NCBI GenBank assembly: GCA_946902875.1
Contig: OX336343.1
Span: 17,779,596 to 17,843,595 of the forward strand
Reading direction: 5' to 3'
Origin: Nematopogon swammerdamellus
Taxonomy: Eukaryota > Arthropoda > Insecta > Lepidoptera > Adelidae
Length of the DNA: 64,000 nucleotides
Shown: positions 32,675-43,340 of the stretch, in pieces
Layout of the letters: every line of letters begins with the position of its first letter
Position numbering within the stretch: the stretch's first letter is position 1
Notes under the pieces: generated by a model
The model's database searches: none
Told to the model about the DNA's origin: nothing
What the model saw: the letters and a program-made list of their open reading frames with translations, nothing else
Program-made: the position numbers and the translations under genes

Positions 32675-33513
32675 AGTTTTCACCAATGCAGTCTACCATA
32701 TCGTCAGAGCGTTATAGACTAGATAACATCACGCTGTCACAAGGGCTGACTTGAAGCACGATGTAGAAGGTTCAGAAGCAGTCTAACGGCCATGTCACTA
32801 TACCGACAAATAACTGTTTGCACTAGACGTAACTGGTACTTGTAGTGGTGAAAATGGCCACAAGCCGGAGAAAAGACTTACTATTTTTGTTATAAATTAA
32901 AACAAGCTCCGCCGCCGGCGATCCAGGTACTTGAAAATAAGAGGAAAGGTAGAAGATAAAAATAAAAATGTGTGTAAAAATATTTATATTTATCTTATTT
33001 ATAAAATACACTTTTAACTTTAATAAACATATTTCATATCACTAATACAGTCGCATACACAGTATAACTATCATTATCATTAACTAACCCAATGCAAAGG
33101 CACTAAAATCGATGAAAGAGCTATATATATTTTTCTATGCAAAAATGGGTCGTAGATAATATCGAACCAAAAATGTATTTTTACAACGTTATTAGAACAA
33201 CACATTTTCATAAGAACTAAATGTTTGATCTCCCTTATTACAATAAAATTGTGTTCAGAAAGTTTAAACGTAATTTAATGTAATATTGCTGGTGTCAAGT
33301 GCATATAGTGGTGTTATTAAGGTCACCGGTTCCCAACCACCGCTACCACTAGTACTGTGGTTTTCCAACTGGTTTCGCCTTAAGAGCTACCTACTTCCAT
33401 ATTTCTGTCAAGCCCGACCTTCAAGTAGGGACAGTACCTATGTATGACGTTTACCTATACATTTTAATGGGATACCTGTCTATTTAGATTTTCAAACAAA
33501 TTTACAAAATCTG
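32675..33513. other. AT-rich stretch, nothing recognised
   Basis: No exon or repeat family supported. It forms the left flank of the P-like element. Confidence 0.5.
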
Positions 33514-33737
33514 TTATATAAGGTGTTTCAATAGTAGGTAACGATACGCTAAGGGGTGTATGTGTATCAGATACTGATCACGTTCCCACACGAGTCAGTA
33601 AGCCTGGATACGCTATACATAGGACAGGGGTAGCCGCGCGCCAGCGCAAACGCGCCAGCGCGTCAGTCTAGCGCCGGCGACCGATTTTAGTCTCCGTCCG
33701 CCGCTCAGGCGGAGCGAACGTGCGCGTCTGTCACAAA

Positions 33738-33817
33738 ATGCCTCATTGTGCAGTGCTTTGGTGCAAAAAGTCGTCGAAAAATTCAAACTTGAACACAGAT
33801 GGAGTCACCTTTCACGA
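33738..33817 (+). CDS. THAP zinc-finger N-terminal exon (fragment)
   Basis: The ATG at 33738 opens MPHCAVLWCKKSSKN, then GVTFHE. This fits the start of a THAP domain: the first two zinc ligands as C-x4-C and the conserved xVxFHxFP block, here cut by a good donor (CACGA|GTAAGT at 33817/33818). Read without splicing it stops at once (TAA at 33819). A weak acceptor TTTCAG at 33864 would give a 47-bp intron and continue with NKHRRKYVWRAL, which loosely resembles the RxKW segment that follows. The second ligand pair (CxxH) and the rest are not found. THAP domains occur in P-element transposases and in host chromatin proteins. Position inside inverted repeats favours the former. Confidence 0.6.
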
Positions 33818-34199
33818 GTAAGTACTTTCATTCAATTTGATAGCATTTTTCGCTTGAATTTCAGTAACAAACATCGGCGTAAATATGTATGGAGAGCTCT
33901 ATTCTGCTTACCCACCATAGGTCGACTATCGTGTTGGATGCAGTTAGATCTTGTAATTTTTTTTGTTTATTGATAATATGTATGTTAAATGTATACAGAT
34001 ATTTCATGCATTCTGCCTTATTGCCAAAGGACATTTCTTCTAGTCAACCTCAGCAGGTTTCCTCGTTCAATATTCGTTTATCGCGCTTTTTTCATTCAAC
34101 CAGTACCTACCGGTTTTTACTTTTGAGCGACTCTAAGGAGAAAGGAATTAATTTATTTAGGTCATGCGTCTACCGGGAATATCAGATTTTTTTTTATTT

Positions 34200-35111
34200 T
34201 TTTTTTTATGGAAACTGACACGGTTGGCTACATCACTTTTTTTTTTTTTTTTTATGGAACCTGACACGGTTGGCTACATCACCTACAACATCCGTGATGT
34301 CAGCCCATAACACAGGGTGAACTAGGTGCCATGTCAGTGCTTCCCTTCATTTCATGTCGGCTACACTAAACTGGACGGAAAACACGAACTATTTACATAG
34401 CCGTTTCGACCGACGTTTCGTTCAGTGCGGTGGTACCAACCCGGCCTGGATAAACCCTACCACCTAGTAAGGTAAGAAGGGAAGGGACCTACAGTTTAAC
34501 GTGGAATCCGAACCACGGTCAGCCTCCACCGGTCGAGCGGTCACCCATCCAATCACTGACCGCGCTCAGCGTTGCTTAATAACAGTTGACTAACCAACCG
34601 CGCCACTGAGCTACCGAGGCTGACGAATTTTCTTATCCCTTAGTCGACTTTTACGACATGCGACGGGTAGAGATGCAGTGGGGCTATTCTTTTTAAGTAC
34701 CGACCCCACACGGTACAGACAACTACAACATCCGTGATGTCAGCCCATAACACCGGGTGAACTAGGTGCTATGTCAGTGCTTCCCTTCATTTCGCGTCGG
34801 CTACACTGAACTGGACGGAAAACACGAACTATTTACATAGCCGTTTCGACCGACGTTTCGCTCAGTGCGGTGGTACCAACCCGGCCGGGATAAACCCTAC
34901 CACCCAGTAAGGTAAGAAGGGAAGGGACCTACAGTTTAACGTGGAATCCGAACCACGGTCAGCCTCCAACGGTCGGGCGGTCACCCATCCAATAACTGAC
35001 CGCACCACTGAGCTGCCGAGGCTGACGATCCCTTAGTCGACTTTTACGACATGCGACGGGGAGAGATGCAGTGGGGCTATTCTTTTTAAGTACCGACCCC
35101 ACACGGTACAA
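34200..35111 (-). repeat. SINE-A interrupted by a second full-length SINE-A
   Basis: The outer copy is 34200-34236 (tail and first bases of the body, minus orientation) plus 34720-35111 (rest of the body, a shortened head and the 5' module). The inner copy is 34237-34717, full length, same orientation, nearly identical to 32192-32674. The inner element inserted within the outer copy's 3' end. Confidence 0.88.
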
Positions 35112-35226
35112 AGATCGCGGATATTTAGGAGAATTAAAAATAATTGACGTAATAGTTTAAACGTTTGCCTTTAATGTCAGAGATTCAGAATGTATAGAAC
35201 GTATATAAATGTACAGGATGTATATG

Positions 35227-35634
35227 TAGATGGTAGGGTTCAACCCGCCCGTGTTGGTACCACTGCACTAAATAAACGTCGGTCGAAGTCACTATGAAAA
35301 GTAGTAACTACGTGTTTTCCATCCAATTCAGTATAGCCGGATCGATTAGGGGGAATCGGTGACAAGGCACGTACCTAATTCACCTAGGTATATTTATTTA
35401 TTTTAGACAGGCAGCCTTGGCTGATGTGTCTAAATCCGGTTTTTCTTCATATTTTTTATTTTATTTGGTTTGTTTATTTTTTTTTATGTATTTATCGATC
35501 TTGATTATTTTTATTAGTTTAGTTTATTGTAGTTTTATTTTATTATTTATATATTGGGCTCCCATCATCGCTGGTACCAAACTGAAGCATTATTTATTAC
35601 GATGATGGAGCCATCCGTATCAGTTTCCTAAAAA
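35227..35634 (+). repeat. SINE-A copy containing a family 'D' insertion
   Basis: Body from 'GTAGGGTTCAACCCGCCCGT' to about 35388, interrupted by 35389-35545 (TTATTTATTTTAGACAGGCA, family D), then diverged 3' sequence ending in 'CAGTTTCCTAAAAAAA'. Confidence 0.7.
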
Positions 35635-36060
35635 AAGTTAATCTTTATGCTTTAACTATTTTCGCATACATTTTGATAATTTTTATTATGGAATACACAA
35701 TTGTAGATTTATAATAAAGTATCCGAGGTATCTCAGAACTTAGAACTATGATCGTGTTTATGCGAAAATCTGCAAATTCGCAAAATTGTGAAAGGGGCGT
35801 TCCCTTTGTTCATTTAAGAGAAAGTTATATTATTCCCTTGATGTAAAGAAAGGTTAAATATTGTTAAATCCGTTTCATCTTTTCATCGCGAATCGACACA
35901 ATGAGCGACTTATTGTATGAATCCCGTTCAAATGTATGGAAGACTGGCGTCACTTGGCTACCTACTCGCTCGGCCAATCACGGCGTTCCATGCGCCGCTC
36001 CCGCCTCAGACTTCACACCCCTTTGGCGGCTACCTCGGTTCTCATACAAACGATGCCGTA
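35635..36060. other. Interior of the P-like element, unrecognised
   Basis: An open frame starts at 35901 (MSDLLYESRSNVWKTG) and runs 72 codons to the palindrome. It has no recognised motif, and I do not call it a gene. Confidence 0.4.
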
Positions 36061-36096
36061 TTTCGTATCCAGGCTTACTGACTCGTGCGTTCCCAT

Positions 36097-36205
36097 ACCA
36101 ATTTTTTTTTACGATATAAAAAACATACCTATTACTGTGAAATACGAGCGCTTCACGTATTAAATTTGAGGAGTTAGTAGGTTTTTTATATCGTAAAAAA
36201 AAATT
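36097..36205. repeat. Small palindromic insertion in the right inverted repeat
   Basis: 'TTTTTTTTTACGATATAAAA' and its complement (36170-36205) flank about 55 bp. Together with the neighbouring CGTTCCCATAC / GTATGGGAACG it makes a hairpin that interrupts the right arm of the P-like element. Confidence 0.7.
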
Positions 36206-36284
36206 TGTATGGGAACGTGATCAGTATCTGATACACATACACCCCTTAGCGTATCGTTACCTACTAATGAAATACCTTATATAA

Positions 36285-36634
36285 TCCATATGACAGCATG
36301 ACAGCATTAGGCAATTTTTAACATTCTCTTGAGTCTACATATTTCTAAATTATTTGTTTTTTTTTTCGCGGTATGTCAATGTTTATGTTTATTGGAAAAA
36401 ATGTGTGCAGGCGCCTAAAAATGAGGCCGCGTGATACCGGGGGCCTGCGTACTACCAGTTGAACACCGCTGCACAGTGCACTAGTAGATAATACCTCAAC
36501 ATGTTTTCATTTCTTTGCGCCTCCCACATTTCTAAAAAAATCTTTTGTTGTGTATTTTGGGGGATATGAAAAGGTGTAAATTAACAGAAGGTGTGAAAAG
36601 AATCAAGGTAGTCGACATTGCTAAGAAAATTAGC
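36285..36634. other. Nothing recognised
   Basis: Right flank of the P-like element. No gene or repeat supported. Confidence 0.45.
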
Positions 36635-36870
36635 AAGCTTTAGTGGCAGTGGGAGCGGCACATCTGTCGCAGACCCGATAATCGCTGCGGTAGGCGGGCG
36701 CTCGAACGGAAGCCACGTACATGCAAACACAATTCTGTCCACCTGAACAGTTGACCTAAAAAAAAGGATTAGCCGGGAGCCGATGGATGAGAAGAGCGGA
36801 AGTTCGCGTCTGGTGGCGTGCCTTCGGAGAGGCCTACGTCCAGCAGTGGACCACTAGGGGCTGATGACGA
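36635..36870 (+). pseudogene. RTE-like LINE 3' coding remnant
   Basis: Frames give WQWERHICRRPDNRCGRRAL and, further on, residues equivalent to 'GSRWMRRAEVRVWWRAFGEA' and 'YVQQWT', the conserved C-terminus of RTE-type proteins. In-frame stops (for example at the TAG near 36643) and a deletion show decay. Confidence 0.75.
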
Positions 36871-38470
36871 TGATAATGTTTCCGAAAACCGCCTAATGAA
36901 CAACTGCGAACGAAGAACGAACGTCGGACAGTGCTTCATACTACAGTGATTATGTGCGACTAATGATGGAATAACTTGTGCGTCATTTTTAGTTTTTTTT
37001 TTTTTCTTGCCGAGACCAAGACGAAGTTACAAGTGAGATGACGCGACGCCCTAGAGCTAGGGCGTCGCGACGCACAGGTTGGGCGTTAGGTATTTATGCA
37101 TAATAATTTGGAAAGATTGTTTCTATGACGTGTCTTGCCTTGAGTGTGCTATGCACACCTAGTAGATTCACACTAGTATAATTTATCAATGCGCCTGATC
37201 GCAGGACTTTCAATGAACCTATTTTGAAAGTGTTCAAAAATTAATTGCAAAAACTCTTTTTCGTTTCTTTTTAATTCGGCTTATATTGTAATTTGTATTA
37301 ATGTAGGGATTATTTTCCCAGCTAGCTATTCATAGTTCTTAGATGGAATTTTATTATTATTGTTTAGAATTCGCATAAACCATTTGATATATGGGCTAAT
37401 GCATGTAAAAGTAATTTAAATATGTTTTATATGTATAATTATTGTGCGAATAGCGTTCTATATAATTTTGTGCCAAAATGGATAGCAGCTGCATTAGAAA
37501 CTAAAAAAATAATTATGCATACATCTCAACATTACTCCTTACTGTTATGACACTTATATTATTATATTATTGCAGTACATCCATGCTTTACGTATATAGT
37601 TCGTTGCAAAAACATAACATTACACGTAGAATGGTGCTCCACTTGGCCCACAGTGCAAGTATTAGCGCTATACATAATATATCACATGTTTTATTATCAG
37701 ACGTACTTTCAAGAGGCATTATAAGCGCAAACATTCCTTACACTATAGCACTGAAACTTATTATGACATACATATATTCTCGCTTTACATAAATATTTAT
37801 AAGCAAATGAGAATATTGAAAAATATTTGAGCGGTCCATACAGTCAACTCAGGTTTTAAAACTAATAAAATATGGTGTTAGTTAAAAAAAAAACCAATTC
37901 ACAAATTAATTTGTACTAAGCTATAAACTTACTCAAAACTCATTATTCTATTTAAAAAAAACTATTTTACCCAGAGCTGAAAATGTGCACAGTTGATTTT
38001 GACAAGCACGTTTAAGTAATTCCTGTTGGTATGTGCTTTCTAAAATAAAACATAGTATATGGCCCAGTAATTATCAGGTATGAAATAAATTTATGTTTTG
38101 AGCATGAAATAATTTTCAACTATTTTACAATGATTTGCAGAATTCAGAACTATATTTCTTGTTTGTACAGCTTCAGTCGACATCCCCATTCCTTTATGTA
38201 ATAAAAGAGAGTGTCAAACTTTCACAAGCACAATAAAATATGTCACTAAAACCAATTAATAGAAACATAATATATGTACAACCTTACAACCTCCATAAGA
38301 TTCGAAGAGAAAGATCTTGGCATTCTCAAGAAAAAGAAGAAGAAATACCCTAACACCGTACAGAGTGCTTCATACAGCTTTCCCAAAGAATATTTCGTAC
38401 ACCTTAGTGGTAGCCGGAGATATTAGCACGTCGGTTGCCGGACACTGATTACGGAAGACCCAACTTCCGA
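36871..38470. other. Unique-looking AT-rich DNA
   Basis: About 1.6 kb with no recognised repeat or exon. An 81-codon open frame at 37547-37792 lacks recognisable domains and has AT-driven composition. 37040-37080 contains a small inverted repeat (CGACGCCCTAG / CTAGGGCGTCG). Confidence 0.5.
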
Positions 38471-38475
38471 GCACT

Positions 38476-38703
38476 TTATTCGTCTAAGTCAGAATACGCA
38501 ATCATAAAACTCAAGGTAACCACTCCGCTCCTCTGCTGAGCACCGCGTTTGATTGGCCGTGCTCCCTTGCAAGTAAGTCTGCGATCTAGGTGGAACCTAA
38601 GGTATTTGAACGTATCTTCGTGGGGAAGTACCACATTGCCTAGCCTGGCCGGAGGACAGTTTCCTTGGTTGATTTCATACATAGGTACCTCGTATGTCCT
38701 CAT
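38476..38703 (-). pseudogene. Non-LTR retrotransposon RT fragment
   Basis: The minus strand is open for 75 codons and contains DTFKYLRFHLDRRLTC, matching the conserved 'KYLGLHLDRRLTW' segment that lies just downstream of the catalytic core in jockey-type reverse transcriptases (a Gly and a Trp are altered). NQGNCPPARLGNVVLP precedes it. Only this segment survives; sequence on both sides is not recognisable. Confidence 0.75.
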
Positions 38704-39364
38704 GCTACTATCTCCGGCCTAATCTCAACATGAGCATAAGTAAAGATATTCAAATTGACCAAAATCATACATTTGACCTTATGCTTGTCATGTCCAGTTT
38801 TAACAAAATGCTCATTCGTCAAAGCGTGGAATAGTCAATAATTTTAGTGTTTCTTGCAAAACTACAAGTGATTTTAAAACTGGTCATATAATTGTCACGA
38901 AATGCAAACTCGTTATCATACATTTTCAATTTAAATTTTCATCCCACAAAAAATGTGTTTACTCTAGACACTTCAATCATTAAAAAAACTGAGTTCCCAT
39001 TTGTCACATTTTGCTCTTACACAAACTTTTGCTCTTGAACGACTTCCAAAAGTGTGCACTTACAAAAATACATTATCAGTACATAGTGCCTTGCCAGTCT
39101 ATAAAGTATGTACATATGTGTGCGTTGTCTTCAATATTATGAGCATCATTTTTACAATATTTTTGCTACAAATTGACAATCAAAAATGCTCAGATATGAC
39201 ACTCAAGGTGCATTTTTTTTTTTTGACATCTCGTATGCTTTCAGGCGAAAACATTAAAGAGTGCGCCCTATGAAAAATCACAACAAAAAGGCCACATTTC
39301 TCATTATCCAAATTGTCTCAGACGAAGCGAAAACATCCTTACACATAGCACGTGAAGACAAATG
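38704..39364. other. Nothing recognised
   Basis: No gene or family supported. Confidence 0.45.
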
Positions 39365-39690
39365 AATTTATTTGCTACAAACCCCCGACATGGTATGAAA
39401 CATCACCTACTTACTACACTCTGATGTCGGCCCATCATACCTCGAATTTAAACATGAATTATCTTCACACCCATTTCGACCGACCTTCATTCAGCTCGGT
39501 GGTACCAAGCCGGACGGGGCAAAACCAACCACCTGATAAGGGAAAGGACATACAGTTTTACGTGGAACCCGAACCACGGCCAGCCTTACCGGTCTAACAC
39601 CAGTGCAAAGTCTGACCGGGCTCCATATGCTTAGCTTCGGCGATCAAACGCCGATGCATAGCACCAATAGGATACCAAGACTGACATAAC
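39365..39690 (-). repeat. Old SINE-A copy, minus orientation
   Basis: Strongly diverged but in order: 'GATGTCGGCCCATCATACCT', 'TTCGACCGACCTTCATTCAG', 'GGTGGTACCAAGCCGG', 'CGAACCACGGCCAGCCTTAC'. It is one of the oldest copies here. Confidence 0.75.
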
Positions 39691-40688
39691 ATTGACATAA
39701 TAATATTACTAAATTACAAAAATACACACAATGTAAGTGTACCCCATCACCGGAAATTGACTCAGTCGTGTAATAGATCAAGTTGACAGTTTGTTCGTGC
39801 AATGATACCGAACACCCGCACTTAACACGTCTAGCCGATATGAGATGCGATGTGACAGTACACGTATCGACGTAGGTGTTCGACTCGACTATGCATTTCT
39901 TTACAATTATAAGGAGCCTTGTTTCCTGCTGTCACGCTAGATGCAACTTTTGTTTGGACACTGTCACAAACAGGAGTTATTTTCAAAAAAGTTACTGTTG
40001 CAATTATACATCAAGTTTGTATGGACGAATTTGGTGTCATACCTTAAATACTCGCTCCAAGGTACCGCTCGGCTCGGCTGAAAAGTCGATTTTCGAAACA
40101 AAGTAAATTATCTCAAAAGGTTTTCTAGTGGAGCAATTTCAAAATGCCTTTATGAAAACAATTTACAGCTACCCATTTATATAGTGATACATGCATCAGA
40201 TAAGTTAGCTCTAAGCTCAGAGTGTCTAACACGACTGTGCATGTAACCTAAATGAGAAAAAGTCATCGCTTGGGAAAAGCCTGAAGAGAAAGACATAATC
40301 CGTATCTACTTATTTACTGCGCCAAGTTTTAATCAAACATCTGAGCATCACTGGTGTATAGACATTTCAACAGCTTGCTTCTATCAATACATTTTTCATA
40401 CATATATTTCAAACTATTACACCATCAATAATCAAATTGTCACAGAATGCCGATCTTTTATCTGTCCCTGACTGCGTATTCTCTATTAGTGATTATCGCA
40501 AAAATAGCGGTAAGTCGCAGCTCTATCTCACTAGACGCATTGAGCAGCCCATTGGAGCGAGCGAGACGGATCGTGAGAAATTGCTAGTAGCGATTGACTG
40601 CTAATAGAAAATAGCCCTGCTGGTAAAAGCATTTTAAGGTGAGATCGACTACGCGGCAGCAGAACAATGCAAAACTGTCCATTTTTTT
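39691..40688. other. Nothing recognised
   Basis: About 1 kb downstream of Smurf without a supported gene. 40480-40620 has weak inverted ends around 'CTATTAG'. Confidence 0.45.
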
Positions 40689-40860
40689 TTTATTTAAAGC
40701 GCGACGGCGCCGAGCCACCCATAAGGTGTCTAACGACGCCAATGGACATTCGGTCGTATGCGGGGGTTGCGAATGCCATGCCGGCCTGACAGGTGCCCAT
40801 TCACGCCTCTCTTGAAGGACCCGAGACTGTACTTGGGGGGAAATATATGACCATACGAAT
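40689..40860 (-). repeat. LINE 3' end, family 'L' copy 1
   Basis: In minus orientation 'AGGCGTGAATGGGCACCTGT', 'GCCGGCATGGCATTCGCAAC' and a poly-A end match 42330-42470 on the plus strand. The last codons of a reverse transcriptase (ending FKRGVNGHLSG in the other copy) and the 3' UTR. Confidence 0.8.
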
Positions 40861-41145
40861 GTCTTGCCGTGCCGCTTGGTGTGGATTATTTCATATAAAG
40901 AATATTTTGACACGCAGTGCCGCGCCGCTCTGCCGCAGTGCAGTGTCGCGTGATGCGGTCTCCTTTAAGTGCCAATTTTCTGAGATCTGTCCTTGGTAAA
41001 AGAAAGTGCAAATTTTTCTTAGATCCATCCATGGTGGCAGTATTGTAAGTACCAAATTTCATGCAAAAATCCCTCGTGAAGGGTTGTCTCACTTCTTAAT
41101 ATCTTGCCCAAAAATTATTATATCAGTAAACTTTCCCTCTCGACA
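40861..41145 (-). other. Smurf 3' flank, probable 3' UTR
   Basis: Lies directly after the Smurf stop codon. No AATAAA is visible on the minus strand before the LINE tail at 40860, so the true end of the transcript is not set. Confidence 0.4.
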
Positions 41146-41430
41146 TCACTCCACTGCGAACCCAGCCGTCTCGAGAATGGCCTGCGTGAGTTTATCCTTG
41201 AGCCGTTCCTTAGTCGGATAGGGCGGAAGGTCGAGCCGGTTGAAGCATGTGTGGGCCTTCGGGAGCGAGTCCGGCGAGGTGTCCACGAGGAGATGGAGGG
41301 TGAAGAGTCTCGGGGCGGCGGCGCCGGTGGAGCCCTGGAGCGCTCGGAAGCCGGCGAGCGGAACACGCCGCGACCCCGTCACAAACTGCAGGAGACGCGC
41401 GCGCATCTCTGAGTCGTACTCCTCCACCAC
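41146..41430 (-). CDS. Smurf: Smurf last exon: HECT C-lobe and stop
   Basis: Starts in phase 0 after CTCTCAG with [19 protein letters not shown] and ends GFAVE then TGA (41148-41146). It holds the catalytic cysteine in [14 protein letters not shown], which forms the ubiquitin thioester, and the C-lobe strand LFTLHLL. A short Gly/Ala insertion ([12 protein letters not shown]) replaces the usual QGAAGPRLF. 94 codons plus stop. The exon is GC-rich compared with its flanks, as are the other coding exons of this gene. Confidence 0.96.
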   Translation of the reverse strand: MVEEYDSEMRARLLQFVTGSRRVPLAGFRALQGSTGAAAPRLFTLHLLVDTSPDSLPKAHTCFNRLDLPPYPTKERLKDKLTQAILETAGFAVE

Positions 41431-41992
41431 CTGAGAGTGACAAACAAATGATATTATTTATTCTTCTATTGGACTAGAAGTACTATCATGCCCGTATCTA
41501 GAGTAGTCCTGCACCAGGAACCACTCAACACGCTCACTCAACCAAAAACTTGCGCAATTCCAACCAATCAGAAGTGTTAAATAATGCACTCGTCACATGG
41601 TTGCTTGCTGATTTTTTGGGTGAGGAGGTCGACATTTCCGATAGACCTGCAGATAGGGCATGTGCTCCTTGTGCATAGACAATATGTAAAATGGACAATC
41701 ATGTATGAAGAATATTATGAGTTTGACTGAGGCGTAAGATGTGTGATTGGACCATGGCAGGTGGAAATCTTCCTACCCCACTGGGAAGCACGTGTAATGT
41801 TATGTATGTATGGAACTCAGCCATGCTGTTGAAGTTAATTGTCATAATAATTAACAATTAATGGATGGGTCACTTAGTCTGCAACCTATGTTAAGATGCT
41901 CGCTTTTCTCCAACAATGGAGTGAGCACTCTTTTGTTTGTTATTAGAATTATGTCATGTATGTAACTAAGGATTTATGCACTCCAATTATTA

Positions 41993-42120
41993 TTTATTTA
42001 TTTTAGACAGGCAGCCTTGTCTGATACCTCTAAATCCAGTTAAAGATTGTTGGTTTTATCATTATCCTTAAATATTTTTGTTTTGTTTTAATTTTTATTT
42101 ATTTACGTATCGTTCTTGTC
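41993..42120 (+). repeat. Family 'D' repeat copy
   Basis: 'TATTTATTTATTTTAGACAG / GCAGCCTTGTCTGATACCTC / TAAATCCAGTTAAAG'. Other copies or fragments: 35389-35545, 42736-42775, 43084-43108 plus 43254-43340, and 46915-47052 (reverse). Confidence 0.75.
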
Positions 42121-42129
42121 CACTCATGA

Positions 42130-42475
42130 ACATTTTGGTTAAAACTAAACATTTGGATCAGCTCGGTGCGATCATATTGCACCACGCGCACTGGGCAGGG
42201 ATTGCATCCCTATACGATGGACTTACCGCGCATGCGTACCAATCGATTGTGCAGATCTTTCCTTTACAGAACCGGTAAACTCTGGAACGCTCTCCCTGCT
42301 CATATATTTACCCCCAAGTACAGTCTCGAGTCCTTCAAGAGGGGCGTGAATGGGCACCTGTCAGGCCGGCATGGCATTCGCAACCCCCGAATACGACCGA
42401 ATGTCCATGGGCGCCGTTAGACACCTCATGGGTGCCTCGGCGCCATATGTCGAACTTACAATAAAAAAAAAATTT
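42130..42475 (+). pseudogene. LINE 'L' 3' end with RT C-terminus, copy 2
   Basis: One frame gives YRTGKLWNALPAHIFTPKYS then FKRGVNGHLSG, the C-terminal end of a reverse transcriptase protein (the 'LWNxLP...FK' motif common to jockey and CR1 types). A 3' UTR ('CCGAATGTCCATGGGCGCCG') and an A-rich end at 42462-42472 follow. It lies in a Smurf intron in the opposite orientation to the gene. Confidence 0.8.
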
Positions 42476-42514
42476 AATTTTTTTTTTATTTTGTACACAT
42501 TCTATTATTCATAC

Positions 42515-42680
42515 CTGCCAGAACCAGTGCACGAGCGGTGCCTCCGACTGTATGTGCTTGAGACGGGTGTAGCGCCGCCAGTCGGCCGGGTCGAGGTCAG
42601 AGCGGCCGGCGAGCAGCGGCTGCAGGTCGCGCGGCGCCAGCGGCCGCAGCAGCTGCGGGGGCACCACGTCCGCCAGACCT
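42515..42680 (-). CDS. Smurf: Smurf exon: HECT domain middle
   Basis: Begins with the last base of a split Arg codon after GTGCAG, then GLADVVPPQLLRPLAPRDLQ, and ends PLVHWFWQ at CAG|GTATGA. 166 nt. It matches the segment between the E2-binding N-lobe and the C-lobe of Smurf ('...RLKH......VKWFW'). Confidence 0.95.
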
Positions 42681-42735
42681 CTGCACAAAACCATATGTTC
42701 GAGAGAAAGTGGTCGGTTAAGATTGTCAGTAGACA

Positions 42736-43082
42736 TTTATTTATTTATTTTATTTTAGACAGGCAGCCTGGCTAGAATGATAAAAAAGGTATGGACGCCG
42801 GACTGTCAAATGCTTGTATGAGAACTAGCGTCGCTGAGTTGCGGGGAGCGGAGTGTACTTACCGATGGTAAGATATTCCACTATTGTGCACACTAAACTT
42901 GGCTGTAGTGTTTTTACACGTAAACACAGAGCATGCGGGCATTTTAAACAGGTTTTTGCGAACGCGGCCGATGACAGACTGACGGGCCAGCGCGCGACCG
43001 TCCAATGAAACAAGTATGCTTTTACTTATATCGTTTTACGCTGGGGCGGATAGAGTTAGGAGTCCATATATTTTTTATCGTT
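42736..43082. other. Smurf intron with a family 'D' fragment
   Basis: 42736-42775 is family D ('TATTTATTTTATTTTAGACA'). The rest of the block has no recognised element. The splice signals of the flanking exons are intact. Confidence 0.55.
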
Positions 43083-43108
43083 CTAGCAGCCTGGGCTGAT
43101 GTGTCTAA

Positions 43109-43253
43109 GGCCCACTTGCACCAACACGAGTTTAAAGTTAAGTAGCGAGTTATGGATTTAAACGCGGTTCCCACAGTCGACGGGTGCTAGCTTAAACTGG
43201 TTTAGCGAGTTAAACTGGTTTATATATTAAATTTGTGTTGGTGCAAGTGGGCC
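43109..43253. mobile_element. Harbinger-like MITE, 145 bp
   Basis: Ends GGCCCACTTGCACCAACAC (43109) and its exact complement (to 43253). A TAA occurs on both sides (43106-43108 and 43254-43256), the 3-bp TWA duplication typical of PIF/Harbinger. It inserted in a family D repeat (43084-43340) at 'GTGTCTAA|ATC'. Confidence 0.9.
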
Positions 43254-43340
43254 TAAATCAAATTCATAGTTTATTGGTGTAGTTATATTTTGTTTTTTTT
43301 TTCACTTATTCGGTTTTGCTTCATTAGTTACTTTTTTATC

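Larger units (their letters stand above)
33522..36276. mobile_element. Candidate P-superfamily element, non-autonomous, 2755 bp
   Basis: Terminal inverted repeats: GGTGTTTCAATAGTAGGTAA at 33522 and, as complement of the right end at 36276, GGTATTTCATTAGTAGGTAA. They continue for about 68 bp with 3 differences to 'CACGTTCCCA'. The left repeat goes on ('ACGAGTCAGTAAGCCTGGAT') and is matched at 36066-36092 beyond a small palindromic insertion in the right arm (36097-36205). Both ends abut TTATATAA (33514-33521 and 36277-36284), an 8-bp target duplication. Since that octamer is itself a palindrome, it could instead be part of the inverted repeats. Inside lies a THAP-type exon (33738-33817), the DNA-binding domain found in P-element transposases. 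No catalytic region is recognisable, and three SINE-A copies have inserted, so the copy is dead or needs a partner enzyme. hAT elements also make 8-bp duplications and are the main alternative. Confidence 0.62.
41431..42514 (-). other. Smurf intron with LINE 'L' and family 'D' repeats
   Basis: The intron is GTATGA...CTCTCAG on the minus strand. On the plus strand it holds family D (41993-42120) and the 3' end of LINE L. 41432-41990 has no recognised element. Confidence 0.8.

Noticed and set aside
35901..36119. 72-codon frame inside the P-like element as a transposase exon
   Set aside because: No similarity to P transposase that I can recognise, and it ends in the palindromic insertion.
37547..37792. 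81-codon hydrophobic frame
   Set aside because: AT-rich sequence, no domain, no splice context, no signal peptide pattern I trust.
41104..41430. Plus-strand frames over the last Smurf exon
   Set aside because: Antisense shadows of a GC-rich coding exon. The minus-strand HECT reading is unmistakable.
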